The notes: generated by a model from the letters alone, not told the origin. A DNA stretch of 64,000 bases from Paludibacteraceae bacterium (GCA_017447875.1 JAFSMP010000028.1:17082-81081); one strand, 5' to 3'. Positions 42,612 through 52,057 are shown, counted from the first letter of the stretch. Numbers and translations are program-made.

Positions 42612-45269
42612 TTATTTCAGTTCCTGTCCGGTGAAAGAGTAAATTTTTCCGTCTCGAAGAATGAGGAACTGACCATCACGGACGATCTTAGTTGTCTTTT
42701 GCGGGTCGGGAGAGGGTTCTTCGACTTGCTTGATACAATAAATAGAGATGTCTTTGACTCCCCATTGCGGGGCGTAATTGGTATTGCTTGTATATTTCAA
42801 TGCGATATTCACATATCTGCCTTTATATGCGGACAAATCAATTTCTCCTGACTCGCACCAGTTCCAATCGGTACCTTGCGGATATGTCGGGATGACGCAT
42901 TGTGTCCATGTAGCAGACAAAGGATAGCCTAAATCATAGTCGGAAGAGACCCATAATGTCATCTGCATAGTGTCTTCGAAGGACTTGGCTGCGTGGCTAA
43001 AGGTCATGAGCGTATTGCCGTCCGCAGGAATTTCGATGCATGGCGATATGAGCCATGATTCGGAAGCATAGGCTGAATATCTGGTACATTTAGCCACCAT
43101 GCCATTTTGCGCATCCCAATTCCATACGGATGTAATGCCGTCCGGTAAATTTACATTCCGCACAATAAAGTCGTTTTTTGCGGAAGTAAAAGATTGGGTG
43201 TAAGGGAGGGTCTTGCACGAGATGTCGTCATCTTGTTCTCCAACACCGACGGCGCACCATGCCCGGATGACGGATTTACGTTCCTGTGAGTCATTTCCAT
43301 ATAAGTCTGTTGCGGCTTGACTGGCACCATTACGCGCGTCCAAGAACGTTGCGCAGGGGACAAGATAGAAGATGAGATTGCGGAAAGCAACCTGAATGGC
43401 TTTGTCTATTCCAATGCCGGTCACATCATACGCACGGTTGTTGTCATTCGTGCCGCTTCCTCCTTCCGACAGCAGATAAAACCAGTAATTTTGTATGCCA
43501 CTATTGGTGTGCACGCCTCCCTGGTCATTCTGGTAAGATGGCTTGGCGGTCGGTTTCCAGCATAAACCGTAATACGTATCCGGTTGTGCCCCCCTTGACT
43601 CCACTCCATTGGCCCCTTTGGAATTCTTGGGATTACTCATAGAACGCATGTTCGGGTAAGAAACCATAACATCGGCTCCAATAGTCCAAGGACATTTTCC
43701 GTAGGTGTACTGCATGACACCCATCGCTATCAGATCAGAAAAACTTTCATTAAGAGCCCCAGATTCTCCGATGTATTCCAGCCCTCCATTACCATTGGTT
43801 TCTGTTACCATATGAGTATATTCATGAGCTATGACATCCAATGCCGCCAAAGGGTTCATCGTGTAGCCGTCCCCCCTCCCATAAACCATAAAGAATGGCT
43901 CAAAACTACATTGGGCGGCAGCATTGTTAGGCATGGTAACGAAATATTTGTCATCAAATGGAGGAAAAGCCATATTAATAACGGCATGTCCATTCCCGTC
44001 GAAACTGTTCCGTTGAAAAGCACTTTTGTAGAAATCCAGTGTTTTTTGCATTCCCCAATGAATATCGGCATATTCAATGGGACCATCTATGAGTTGGAAA
44101 GAGCCGGAAGTGTTCTTTTGTGACCATTTTTCAGTACCGGACGAAACGGAGGTGACGACAATACTGTCACCATACGATACGGATGAGTTTTCTTTGTCAC
44201 AGATATAAATAACACATCCTTTTGTTACAGCGATTCCAGACGACATCTTAAACGTAACGGGAAATGTAGGGTTTCTCTTGATGTTCGATTTGTGCAACTC
44301 ATTGCCAGCGGCATCACATATCCGGCAATATAAATCAAGCCGGTGATTTCCCGTTTCATACCACCATGCTGAATCAGCCGAAGAGATGGTAACGGATTGT
44401 ATTCGATGCGTATAGAAATCACTGGTGTCGGAATAAAGCGTAACACAGGAATTTGTTATGTAATCCTTCATCATCGGTCCCATAACGTATTGATAGGTGA
44501 TTTCCTGCCTTTCATCCGGAGAGAGATTATCGTAATTCTCCAAAATGTCCGTCGGCAAGGTATTCATCAAATAGGATTCAGACAGATAGTATTCGGTATT
44601 GGGACTGACAAATTCGGCAGATAGTGTGATCATGTTTCTGGCTGAATCTATAAGGAAGTACTTCCCGCCTTTTTCGCTTACCGACATATCCTGCCATCCG
44701 CTATATCGGGTATATGCCCGACCCATCACCTCTGCATTGCGGATGGCACTTTCCCTATAAATCACTTCTCCCGAAATAGCATCGACATACAGCGTCTCGT
44801 ATGTTTTGGGAGAAGGCACTTTGTATACGTTATAAAACTTGCCGTCAAGACATATGATGATGGCCGAAATAGTACTATCATGTACTTGAACCTGTGCTTT
44901 CGCGGCAGCTTGCCGTCTGGAGATACGGGGCGGAGCAGATTGTGGAACAGACGAATTGGTCATCACCGCCCCGTTCATATTGCGAACTATTCCGTTTTGG
45001 GAATGTACAAGCACCATGTGGGATTGCACTTTTTGTCCTTGGTAGTATTGCTGATAGGATTGATGGCGAATACCCAAGGCATCAGTGGTGTCCCGGAACA
45101 ATGTGAATGTGCTGCCTTGGGCTACATCTACATAAGTGGAAAATGAATTAGAAATATGCGAGACAGCAATACTTTGTGAACTTAAATCCACAAAAAAGTG
45201 ACCTGCTTCATTTGCTCCGGCTATGGAAAAAGCAAATAATGTCCAACCAAGTAAAACTATCTTTTTCAT
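42612..45269 (-). CDS. Secreted M4 (thermolysin-like) zinc metalloprotease
   Basis: 885 residues from MKKIVLLGWTLFAF (45269), the first ATG after the promoter. Signal peptide, then an FTP-type propeptide (QSYQQYYQGQKVQSHMVLVHSQ in parts), an inserted beta-domain, and the catalytic domain with HEYTH near 482, the third zinc ligand in GALNESFSD about 25 residues later, and the catalytic His in GGVHTNSGIQN. A cleaved-adhesin/choice-of-anchor domain follows (ITSVWNWDAQNGMVAKC...SWLISPCIEIP). The last 25 residues (KIVRDGQFLILRDGKIYSF then TGQELK) resemble a recurrent Bacteroidales C-terminal tail that may be a secretion or anchoring signal. Role: extracellular protein breakdown. Confidence 0.9.
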   Translation of the reverse strand: MKKIVLLGWTLFAFSIAGANEAGHFFVDLSSQSIAVSHISNSFSTYVDVAQGSTFTLFRDTTDALGIRHQSYQQYYQGQKVQSHMVLVHSQNGIVRNMNGAVMTNSSVPQSAPPRISRRQAAAKAQVQVHDSTISAIIICLDGKFYNVYKVPSPKTYETLYVDAISGEVIYRESAIRNAEVMGRAYTRYSGWQDMSVSEKGGKYFLIDSARNMITLSAEFVSPNTEYYLSESYLMNTLPTDILENYDNLSPDERQEITYQYVMGPMMKDYITNSCVTLYSDTSDFYTHRIQSVTISSADSAWWYETGNHRLDLYCRICDAAGNELHKSNIKRNPTFPVTFKMSSGIAVTKGCVIYICDKENSSVSYGDSIVVTSVSSGTEKWSQKNTSGSFQLIDGPIEYADIHWGMQKTLDFYKSAFQRNSFDGNGHAVINMAFPPFDDKYFVTMPNNAAAQCSFEPFFMVYGRGDGYTMNPLAALDVIAHEYTHMVTETNGNGGLEYIGESGALNESFSDLIAMGVMQYTYGKCPWTIGADVMVSYPNMRSMSNPKNSKGANGVESRGAQPDTYYGLCWKPTAKPSYQNDQGGVHTNSGIQNYWFYLLSEGGSGTNDNNRAYDVTGIGIDKAIQVAFRNLIFYLVPCATFLDARNGASQAATDLYGNDSQERKSVIRAWCAVGVGEQDDDISCKTLPYTQSFTSAKNDFIVRNVNLPDGITSVWNWDAQNGMVAKCTRYSAYASESWLISPCIEIPADGNTLMTFSHAAKSFEDTMQMTLWVSSDYDLGYPLSATWTQCVIPTYPQGTDWNWCESGEIDLSAYKGRYVNIALKYTSNTNYAPQWGVKDISIYCIKQVEEPSPDPQKTTKIVRDGQFLILRDGKIYSFTGQELK

Positions 45270-45305
45270 TTCAGTGATTGTACCATGTTCTGTGAAATGG
45301 CGATG

Positions 45306-45337
45306 CAAAAGTACAACAATTTTCTGATATATGCAAA
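45306..45337 (-). promoter_or_regulatory. Promoter of the M4 protease gene
   Basis: Minus strand TTTG at 45337-45334 and TACTTTTG at 45313-45306, 20 bp apart. Confidence 0.75.
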
Positions 45338-45367
45338 TAATTGTGCATATTTTTGCATGAATAGACA

Positions 45368-45399
45368 CAAAAAAAGAAGAACCTCTTGCGAGATTCTTC
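45368..45399 (-). terminator. Terminator of rpsT
   Basis: Minus strand stem GAAGAATCTC / GAGGTTCTTC (one G-T pair), loop GCAA, then eight T. Confidence 0.82.
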
Positions 45400-45417
45400 C
45401 GTTTGACCTAATGCGTA

Positions 45418-45669
45418 TCAAAGTTTGTTGATCATCTTTGCGAGCTTCGATTTAAGGTTGGAAGCTTTGTTCACGTGGATGATGTGACGCTTTGCCAGTT
45501 TGTCCAGCATCGAACTAACCTTAGGCAGTGCAGCAGCTGCTGCAGCTTTGTCGGTAGTCTTACGCAAGTCACGCACTGCATTACGTGCGGTTTTTGCATA
45601 ATAATGATTGTGTGCTTTGCGTGCTGCCGTTTGGCGGATACGCTTCAAAGAGCTTTTATGATTTGCCAT
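45418..45669 (-). CDS. rpsT: 30S ribosomal protein S20
   Basis: 83 residues, rich in Lys, Arg and Ala, with the family start [21 protein letters not shown] and the helix [21 protein letters not shown]. Binds 16S rRNA early in small-subunit assembly. It is preceded by a leader of about 210 nt and a tRNA-Glu gene on the same strand with one promoter for both. In E. coli S20 represses its own translation; the long structured leader here would allow similar control but this is not shown. Confidence 0.96.
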   Translation of the reverse strand: MANHKSSLKRIRQTAARKAHNHYYAKTARNAVRDLRKTTDKAAAAAALPKVSSMLDKLAKRHIIHVNKASNLKSKLAKMINKL

Positions 45670-45880
45670 CTTTGTTGTTTGTTTTGTGGTCCGACTCGCG
45701 AACCGTTGTTTTGTACTATCCGTCGGCTTTGAGAGGATCAGCCTCAGGACTTGACTTTAGGGAAGGTCTTTATTTCTGGGATCCCCGAGGATTTTAATCC
45801 TTGGGGAAAGCGTAGATCAAAACGTAGGCGTCATTGAGCGACGAGGTCGCGAGTCACGCGGGGTTTTAGATCAAGCGCAG
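45670..45880 (-). other. Long structured leader between tRNA-Glu and rpsT
   Basis: 211 bp without a gene. Contains an 11-bp stem at 45783-45806 (CCCCGAGGATT / AATCCTTGGGG) and a small GAGG...CCTC stem near 45730. No second promoter box is seen, so rpsT seems to depend on the tRNA promoter. Confidence 0.55.
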
Positions 45881-45952
45881 TAGTGCCAAGGGGAATCGAA
45901 CCCCTATTGCAAGAATGAAAATCTTGAGTACTAACCGTTATACGATGGCACC
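45881..45952 (-). tRNA. tRNA-Glu (anticodon TTC)
   Basis: 72-nt cloverleaf: acceptor GGTGCCA with TGGCACT (one G-T pair), anticodon stem CAAGA/TCTTG around TTTTCAT, T-arm AGGGG/CCCCT. Discriminator A, no encoded CCA. Confidence 0.95.
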
Positions 45953-46029
45953 CGGAGGTGTCCCCGTCAATCGGGGAAACCGGCTTCCGCCGGAAGGGGC
46001 ATCACTATACCTCTAAACGAAAGCGGGTG

Positions 46030-46061
46030 CAAAGGTACTGCTTTTTTTTGACATGACCAAA
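46030..46061 (-). promoter_or_regulatory. Promoter of tRNA-Glu and rpsT
   Basis: Minus strand TTTG at 46061-46058 and TACCTTTG at 46037-46030, 20 bp apart. 77 bp with two short GC-rich hairpins separate it from the tRNA. Confidence 0.8.
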
Positions 46062-46077
46062 TATTTTGGTACTTTTT

Positions 46078-47043
46078 TTACGAAAAAAGTGATTTTTGTG
46101 CAATATAGGTAGCTAAATACTCCTGTTCCGGTTGCCCCGGAGTCGGAATTAACTCTGCTTTTTGCATCAGACCTAATGCCTCCAGATCCATAATCGTCGA
46201 ATATCCGGAACGGGCGATGATGCGCTGTGCGCCTAATAATGCCGGCACTAATTCGGTATCGCTCATCGAAGGTACGATGGTCATATTGCCGCGTTTGATA
46301 CGCGTATTCGGACGATGCATCAGTCCTTGCACGATCAGTACCAGTTCTTCCTTGCCGCTATAGCGCGCAATGATCTCTTGCTCTAAAATCGTCCGCTGCG
46401 GTTCCAAACCCGATAGTACTGCTACCACATCATAATTCGGAGTACTCGGATCATTCCGATTATTCTGAAATCGACTCAATGGTCCAATATACTCGATTAA
46501 TGTTGAATGTTGAATGTTGAATGTTGAATGAGATAGCTCGCCGGCAAGACTCTTTTGAGGATCCTCATAGTCCGGTACCCACACCTTATTATACCGCGCA
46601 TATATACGTGCGTGCAGGCGCGAAGCGATGCTTTCCGCCCATCGCCAGCCTTTGGGTAACAGGATATGCAGTTGGTGCGTCATATAGATGCACTCTGTCT
46701 GCTTATGGTACAGCCCGAAGCGGTTATCGGAGATGACTTGGTCGATCGCTTCTTCACGCAACAGAGCCTTGAGCATCGCGTGGTCTTTGAGGGACCAGAA
46801 GAACAGTTGCGGGATGGCCTTGAGCATCGCCCATACTTGGTGCTTACCTGCACTATACCGCATGTTCAGCGGAGCAAGATAGGTATATCTGAGTTTCGGA
46901 AAATGTTTGCGAAGGAGCGTCAGACTCTCGCCGTCACCGCCTAAAATCACCTCGTGTCCCTCATCCAACAGACGCTGAACGAGCGGCACACAACGACTCG
47001 CATGACCGAGTCCCCAGTTCAATGGTGCAACCAGAATCTTCAT
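46078..47043 (-). CDS. MurG/MJ1255-like glycosyltransferase
   Basis: 321 residues. GT-B fold start ILVAPLNWGLGHASRCVPLVQRL and the C-terminal nucleotide-sugar region ARSGYSTIMDLEALGLMQKAELIPTPGQPEQEYLA (given as family pattern RSG..T..E....G....liPtpg..EQ). Probably adds a sugar to a lipid or cell-envelope acceptor; donor unknown. Two short tandem arrays are translated in the middle of the protein (HSTFNIQHST and NNRNDPSTPN), lengthening the loop between the two Rossmann domains. Last gene of the long 60000-46078 unit; overlaps the radical SAM gene by four bases. Confidence 0.8.
   Translation of the reverse strand: MKILVAPLNWGLGHASRCVPLVQRLLDEGHEVILGGDGESLTLLRKHFPKLRYTYLAPLNMRYSAGKHQVWAMLKAIPQLFFWSLKDHAMLKALLREEAIDQVISDNRFGLYHKQTECIYMTHQLHILLPKGWRWAESIASRLHARIYARYNKVWVPDYEDPQKSLAGELSHSTFNIQHSTLIEYIGPLSRFQNNRNDPSTPNYDVVAVLSGLEPQRTILEQEIIARYSGKEELVLIVQGLMHRPNTRIKRGNMTIVPSMSDTELVPALLGAQRIIARSGYSTIMDLEALGLMQKAELIPTPGQPEQEYLATYIAQKSLFS
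46435..46470. repeat. Four 9-bp tandem units in the glycosyltransferase gene
   Basis: ATTCGGAGT, ACTCGGATC, ATTCCGATT, ATTCTGAAA. The reverse complement belongs to the same family as 28318-28371 in nfn (shared TCCGAGTACT and CAGAATAATC). Confidence 0.8.
46501..46528. repeat. Four exact 7-bp units in the glycosyltransferase gene
   Basis: TGTTGAA repeated four times without mismatch, translated on the minus strand as HSTFNIQHS. Confidence 0.92.
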
Positions 47044-47795
47044 GCACTGATAATCACATCGTATCCTTTGTCCCGCAACGGAGCGGCTATAGCCTCCATC
47101 TCGTCACGAGGGATTTTCTCCAAGTGCTCTTCCGGCGTCTTGCGGTCAATGACATAGATCATGAGCTGCTTCGGGTGCAGTCGATCCACCGCCTTGTACC
47201 AAGCGCTCAACTCTTCCGGCGTCGTGTTGTCGATGATCTCACCCGCATGTTCACCGCGTAAGAAACAGGTTTGCAAAGTGAAATCACCGTCGAACAGCTC
47301 TAACCATCTTAGGATCGTCTCCACCGTCAAGTGCTCATTCACCGGCAGGTCGATACGTCGCATCATCGTGTCGGTGGCCGCATCGAGTTTGAGAATACGG
47401 TTGTCGCAGAGCCCCAGCGCTTGCACCACCTCCGGCCGACCTAACTGCGTCGAGTTACTCAGCACACTCACCTTCGCCTTCGGACAGTACTGATCCCGCA
47501 AGGCACAGGTATCTTCGATAATCCCTAAGAAATCCGGGTGTAAGGTCGGTTCGCCGTTTCCTGAAAACGTTATTACGTCTAAATCCAAACCCTCTTTCAG
47601 CCTTGCCTCCAAGGCCGCACGAACCTCTGCTCGGGTCGGTAACTGAGGATGACTCACCGGTTCATTCCACCCGCATTCGCAATAGACGCAGTTGAAGGTG
47701 CATAACTTATGCTCCAGCGGCATGAGTTCCATACCGAGACTTGTGCCCAAGCGCCGGCTATGGATAGGACCATATGCAATCTCATTAAACAACAT
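47040..47795 (-). CDS. Radical SAM protein (TYW1/COG0731-like)
   Basis: 251 residues. The [4Fe-4S]/SAM motif CTFNCVYC is at residues 32-39, preceded by GPIHSRRLGTSLGMELMP, the typical opening of this subgroup, and followed by FSGNGEPTLHPDF. It activates SAM to form a 5'-deoxyadenosyl radical; substrate unknown, a tRNA- or peptide-modifying role is possible. Starts 11 bp inside the dnaG end and overlaps the glycosyltransferase by four bases. Confidence 0.88.
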   Translation of the reverse strand: MLFNEIAYGPIHSRRLGTSLGMELMPLEHKLCTFNCVYCECGWNEPVSHPQLPTRAEVRAALEARLKEGLDLDVITFSGNGEPTLHPDFLGIIEDTCALRDQYCPKAKVSVLSNSTQLGRPEVVQALGLCDNRILKLDAATDTMMRRIDLPVNEHLTVETILRWLELFDGDFTLQTCFLRGEHAGEIIDNTTPEELSAWYKAVDRLHPKQLMIYVIDRKTPEEHLEKIPRDEMEAIAAPLRDKGYDVIISA

Positions 47796-49677
47796 TGATC
47801 ACTCTGTTTCCTAGACGTTTGCAGATCTCATTGCGCTGCTCCAGCAACTTGGGTTGGTAGGCCAGCAAAACCAACTGTTGGTCCATATCATTCGCTGCCT
47901 GAGCCGCCTTCAGACGTTGTTCCAGGTCGTCAATCTGCATGTTAATAACCGTCAGCTTAATCTCGAAGATGAGACGTGTCACCAGTTCACCCATCTTGAC
48001 GGAGTTATCCGGCTTGGCAAACCGGTACTGCTCGGCGATCATATCAATCGCCATCGCACTCACTTGCGGATCGGGATGGAACTTAAAGAAACTCTCTGCC
48101 TTGAAGCCCGGTTCCTTACTATGCTGTTTGAACTCGTCCATGATCGTCTGGAAGACCGGTCGCGTCGGCGCTATCTCATCGTTCTCCAGACTCCAGATCA
48201 CCACGTCTCCGATCGAATAGACCTCTCCGTCCACCTCAATCTGTTGTTCGCCGTACCGCACGATGAGTTGAAGCAGGTTATAGTAGTTCTGCTCAAGAGG
48301 TGTCTTCGGAACCATCGGAACATGCGGTTCTTCCTTCGGTGCCTCCGTCACTTTCTCTTTACGCAGTTTCATCACTTCTACGGTCAGCACTTTCTCACTC
48401 ATATGAAGCCGCTCGGCCGTATCTTTGATATACACTTGACGCGTGATGATATCCGGGATGATAGCGATAGAAGAAGTGATATCCTTGATGAGTTCGGCAC
48501 GTTTGAAGGGGTCATCTCCGGCATCCTTACTCAGCAGCGCTGACTTGAAACGAATAAAATCCGTCTGATGCTCTTCGATATAACGGATGAACTCCGTCGA
48601 GTCATGATGTTGCGCATAACTGTCCGGATCTTCGCCGTCAGGTAACAACACCACCTTCACGTTAAAACCTGCCTCCAGGAACATGTCGATACCGCGCAAC
48701 GCCGCATGGATACCGGCTGCGTCACCGTCATAGAGCACCGTGATATTACTCGTGAAACGCTTGATCAACCATATCTGCGGTTTGGTCAAGGCCGTACCAC
48801 CACTCGCCACGACGTTCTCGATACCCGACTGATGCATGGAGATGACGTCCATCTGCCCCTCCACCAGGTAACACATATCCGCCCGGGCGATCGCTTGCTT
48901 GGCTTGGAAAAGACCGTATAACTCATTGGTCTTGGAGTAGATCAGACTGTCCGGTGAGTTGACGTACTTACCGACATTATCTTTCTTCTTAAGGATACGA
49001 CCGGCAAAAGCCACAGGTTTGCCACTGACGGTGAAGATAGGGAACATCACACGGTCACGGAAACGATCATACAGTCGTCCGTCTTCCGACTTACCCACTA
49101 CACCGACACCGATCTTCGTGTCCACATTATTCGTGATGAACTGCTCCTTAAAGCCTTTCTTCTTCAACGCTGCCGCTAACGGACTGCCTTTCTCCGGGGA
49201 GTAACCCAACTGGTACTTACGGATGATATCATCTCTTAAACCGCGTTCGCGGAAATAACTGAGCCCCACCGCTTGTCCTTCGGCTGTCTCCCACAGTTGC
49301 TCTTGGAACCACTTGTTGGCGAAGTCATTGACCACGAACATCGACTCGCGGTCATCCTGCCGTTGCTGCTCTTCCGCCGTCATCTCGCGTTCCGGCACTT
49401 CGATATGGTATTTCTTACCCAGTTGCTTGAGGGCATCGACGTACGAACACTGCTCGATCTCCATGATGAAACCCACCGCGTTACCGGCCGCTCCGCAACC
49501 GAAACACTTGTAGATACCCTTGGACGGACTGACGGTGAAGGAACCCGTCTTCTCGTTATGGAAAGGACACAGACCGATCAGGTTCGCCCCGCGTTTACGG
49601 AGCGTCACATAATCGGCAACCACCTCTTCTATCTTCGCCGCCGAATGGATCTTCTCTATGACTTCTTTGGGTATCAT
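47785..49677 (-). CDS. dnaG: DNA primase
   Basis: Makes RNA primers for replication. 630 residues. N-terminal zinc finger CPFHNEKTGSFTVSP...CFGCGAAG at about 37-66, RNA polymerase core with FAGRILKKKDN near 225, TOPRIM with YLVEGQMDVISMHQSG near 268 and TVLYDGDAAGIHAALRG near 312, and a helical DnaB-interaction region at the C-terminus. Embedded in the envelope-gene run; unlike the classic rpsU-dnaG-rpoD order, rpoD is far away here. Confidence 0.95.
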   Translation of the reverse strand: MIPKEVIEKIHSAAKIEEVVADYVTLRKRGANLIGLCPFHNEKTGSFTVSPSKGIYKCFGCGAAGNAVGFIMEIEQCSYVDALKQLGKKYHIEVPEREMTAEEQQRQDDRESMFVVNDFANKWFQEQLWETAEGQAVGLSYFRERGLRDDIIRKYQLGYSPEKGSPLAAALKKKGFKEQFITNNVDTKIGVGVVGKSEDGRLYDRFRDRVMFPIFTVSGKPVAFAGRILKKKDNVGKYVNSPDSLIYSKTNELYGLFQAKQAIARADMCYLVEGQMDVISMHQSGIENVVASGGTALTKPQIWLIKRFTSNITVLYDGDAAGIHAALRGIDMFLEAGFNVKVVLLPDGEDPDSYAQHHDSTEFIRYIEEHQTDFIRFKSALLSKDAGDDPFKRAELIKDITSSIAIIPDIITRQVYIKDTAERLHMSEKVLTVEVMKLRKEKVTEAPKEEPHVPMVPKTPLEQNYYNLLQLIVRYGEQQIEVDGEVYSIGDVVIWSLENDEIAPTRPVFQTIMDEFKQHSKEPGFKAESFFKFHPDPQVSAMAIDMIAEQYRFAKPDNSVKMGELVTRLIFEIKLTVINMQIDDLEQRLKAAQAANDMDQQLVLLAYQPKLLEQRNEICKRLGNRVINVV

Positions 49678-50429
49678 TTGTCATTATACCACAGGTACAC
49701 ACCTAAACGGATGTTCCATTGGTCAAGACGTCCGCGGGTGTTACGGTCCATCGTGTTACCGGCGGCATCTACGAACTGCGCATTCTTGTACGGGTTCATC
49801 AGGCCGAAGTCATATCCGCCGCGCAGGAAATAACGCTTGTATTGAAAACCGGCTCCTACACCCCAGGTGATATTGAGTTGTCTGAGGTTGTTGTTATGGT
49901 TATCCGTGTCATAGGCATTGTACCAATCGCCGTTATCCGTCACGATCTCACCCTTCACAAAATCCTCCGTCTTCTTATCCACACGCATACCGAAGGTCAG
50001 ACCGTACTGCAAGGTCGGACCCGTGTATAACATCAGGTACGTCTCCTTCGCGATCTCGAACTTATACTGCCAATCCACGAATAACTCCAACTGGTGGTAA
50101 TTGATCACCGTACGAGTCTTGGGGTACTGGTTGTAATTCGGGTTGTCCGACTTCCATTTGCTGTTATTCACACCAAAGGTGTAGTTCAAACCGATCGTGC
50201 TACCGAAACCCGCGATATAACTGGCGTCATACACCAATCCCACCTTAAATCCGTATAACTTGACGGTGTTCACCATCGAGTCTTTGGGATAATCAGCGAT
50301 CGGACTATTCAGACGGATAATAGGTTGTGACCAACCGATCTGAACACCGAAACCCTGCTTAGGAATCTCAACCGCCCACGCACTCACAGCCATGCAGGCT
50401 ATTACCAATGTACAAAAATTTTTTTTCAT
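49674..50429 (-). CDS. Outer-membrane beta-barrel protein (porin-family)
   Basis: 251 residues. Signal peptide 1-19 (VSAWA). The mature part has regular amphipathic strands (GFGVQIGWSQPIIRL, FVDWQYKFEIAKETYLMLYTGPTLQYGL in parts) and ends in IRLGVYLWYNDK, typical of outer-membrane barrels of the OmpW/opacity type. Function unknown. It follows the OstA-like and SurA genes, whose products serve barrel and LPS assembly, and overlaps dnaG by four bases. Confidence 0.75.
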   Translation of the reverse strand: MKKNFCTLVIACMAVSAWAVEIPKQGFGVQIGWSQPIIRLNSPIADYPKDSMVNTVKLYGFKVGLVYDASYIAGFGSTIGLNYTFGVNNSKWKSDNPNYNQYPKTRTVINYHQLELFVDWQYKFEIAKETYLMLYTGPTLQYGLTFGMRVDKKTEDFVKGEIVTDNGDWYNAYDTDNHNNNLRQLNITWGVGAGFQYKRYFLRGGYDFGLMNPYKNAQFVDAAGNTMDRNTRGRLDQWNIRLGVYLWYNDK

Positions 50430-50448
50430 ATATCTTTTTTTCTAAAAT

Positions 50449-50483
50449 CTCACTTCTCACTTCTCACTTCTCGCTTCTCGACC
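50449..50483. repeat. 7-bp tandem units over the end of the OstA-like gene
   Basis: CTCACTT three times, CTCGCTT, CTCGACC. They encode the last residues EKREVRSEK and the stop codon. Confidence 0.88.
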
Positions 50484-52057
50484 CTCCGAAACACGTCCTC
50501 CGGACTGATCGGCCGACTCGTCTCTTCCCAGAAGAATGACTCCAACCGTTCCGCTCCTTCCGGCACTTGATCCAAGGGATACAACGCACCCGTCGTCTCT
50601 TTCGTGAAACGTATCCGTTGAATCTGCTGCTCTTCCACATACACGCGGATATAACTGCTCTCCGTCGTGTTCAGTCCCACGTATCCGCCGTCATCTTCCT
50701 TCGGATAATAGACCGTCAGTGCGTTACCGCTCACATCCACCGTGTGCACCGCTCCGTCCGTCAGGTACGCCGTGATCTCCTTACCGCTCATCTGGTTGAA
50801 GATCTCCAGTGTGTCATTCATCACGCACAGGGCGTTGACTACCCCTACAGCATGATCGACGGCTCCGTTAACGATATACACGCGCATACTGTCTGCCGAG
50901 ATCTGCTGGTTCTCACTCCAGCAGATAGGATCGGTATAGAGGTAGATTGTCGAGTCGCATCCCATATACACCATCGAGTCACACACCATCTGCATGTCAT
51001 CGCGATAGACACGCACACCGTAGTACGCCCTTACCCGCCGATAGGTACTGTCCGTGATCGTGCTGTCGGCCATAAGCATACTGTCGGTATAAGCCACCTC
51101 TTCGGTGAACAGCGTATCGGCATGGATATAGGCGATATGCAGGCTATCCGACCAATCCACCATCAAGGCGCTGTCTGTCGCGTAACCTCTGCTGCCTTCT
51201 TCCCACATCTGACCGTACTCACCGTACAAAGTGGCATGTTGCGCCGTGTCGTTCATCGCCATGTGCCCGAGCACCTGACCGAAACCGATCGCCTTGTCAT
51301 AATAGATCGTGTCACCCGTCATGGACTTACCGTCCGAATGTTCCACCACCGAACGGTCCAGTAACATCGACTGCTCGTTATCCGTGTTATACCAACCCTT
51401 GGACGAACGGATGGTCGTCTCTTGCTCATACACGATGGTCGTCGGACTGATGATATCCGCTACCTTCGTCTCCGTGTTATAGATCAAGGTGTCGGAGTTC
51501 AACACAAACTTGGGATTGGTCAACTGCACCTCCTGACTGAACACCGCCCTATTGGTTCCCGGCGTGTAGTTACCGCGTATCGACGTCAGCGTATTGAGCG
51601 TGTCCTTCACTTCTCCGCCCGAATAGTAATACGCCACGCCTGCCAGACGGTCGTAGTTCAAGGTGTCGGTCGTCAGAATCGTCGGGTTCTCGTCTTCGCG
51701 ACCGTGAATCAACTTCACGTTCTGACGCATTCGGGCTAACTTGGTGTTACCGTCATAGAAGAGCTTGTCCCCAAAACCCTTTAACGTATCCCCTTGCACA
51801 AAACGGATATGTCCGAAAGCGTCCAAGGAGTTCGTTCCCTCATAGAAATAGGCACTGTCGCAGTACATCCACATCTCCTCATGACGGAAGATCACATCGC
51901 CCTTCAAGATCTGCGCATTAGCAATCCGCTCCCCGTCAAAACTCAAGGTCTCCGAATGCTCCAGATACACCATGGTCTGGCTAATGGACAATGGACAATG
52001 AACAATGAACAATAAGCCCATTATCCATCCTATACTATGACTACGAAAAATTTTCAA
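50450..52057 (-). CDS. OstA/LptA-like periplasmic or outer-membrane assembly protein
   Basis: 535 residues. After a signal peptide the protein shows repeated beta-strand modules of the OstA (LptA/LptD N-terminal) type: ILKGDVIFRHEEMWMYCDSAYFYEG, MRQNVKLIHGREDENPTILTTDTLNYDR (in parts), with the recurring D-S-(A/L)-x-Y and G-D-T-x-x-Y pattern. Such proteins bridge LPS between membranes. The signal-peptide core LLFIVHCPLSIS is encoded by a heptad repeat array, and the last residues by another. Gap of 3 bp to surA and 20 bp to the next barrel gene. Confidence 0.82.
   Translation of the reverse strand: MKIFRSHSIGWIMGLLFIVHCPLSISQTMVYLEHSETLSFDGERIANAQILKGDVIFRHEEMWMYCDSAYFYEGTNSLDAFGHIRFVQGDTLKGFGDKLFYDGNTKLARMRQNVKLIHGREDENPTILTTDTLNYDRLAGVAYYYSGGEVKDTLNTLTSIRGNYTPGTNRAVFSQEVQLTNPKFVLNSDTLIYNTETKVADIISPTTIVYEQETTIRSSKGWYNTDNEQSMLLDRSVVEHSDGKSMTGDTIYYDKAIGFGQVLGHMAMNDTAQHATLYGEYGQMWEEGSRGYATDSALMVDWSDSLHIAYIHADTLFTEEVAYTDSMLMADSTITDSTYRRVRAYYGVRVYRDDMQMVCDSMVYMGCDSTIYLYTDPICWSENQQISADSMRVYIVNGAVDHAVGVVNALCVMNDTLEIFNQMSGKEITAYLTDGAVHTVDVSGNALTVYYPKEDDGGYVGLNTTESSYIRVYVEEQQIQRIRFTKETTGALYPLDQVPEGAERLESFFWEETSRPISPEDVFRRVEKREVRSEK
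51981..52015. repeat. Five 7-bp tandem units encoding a signal-peptide core
   Basis: CTAATGG, ACAATGG, ACAATGA, ACAATGA, ACAATAA. On the minus strand they are translated as the hydrophobic core LLFIVHCPLS of the OstA-like protein. Confidence 0.9.

Noticed and set aside
46501-46528. CRISPR-like repeats
   Set aside because: Units are 7-11 bp, contiguous and without spacers, and no cas genes are present.
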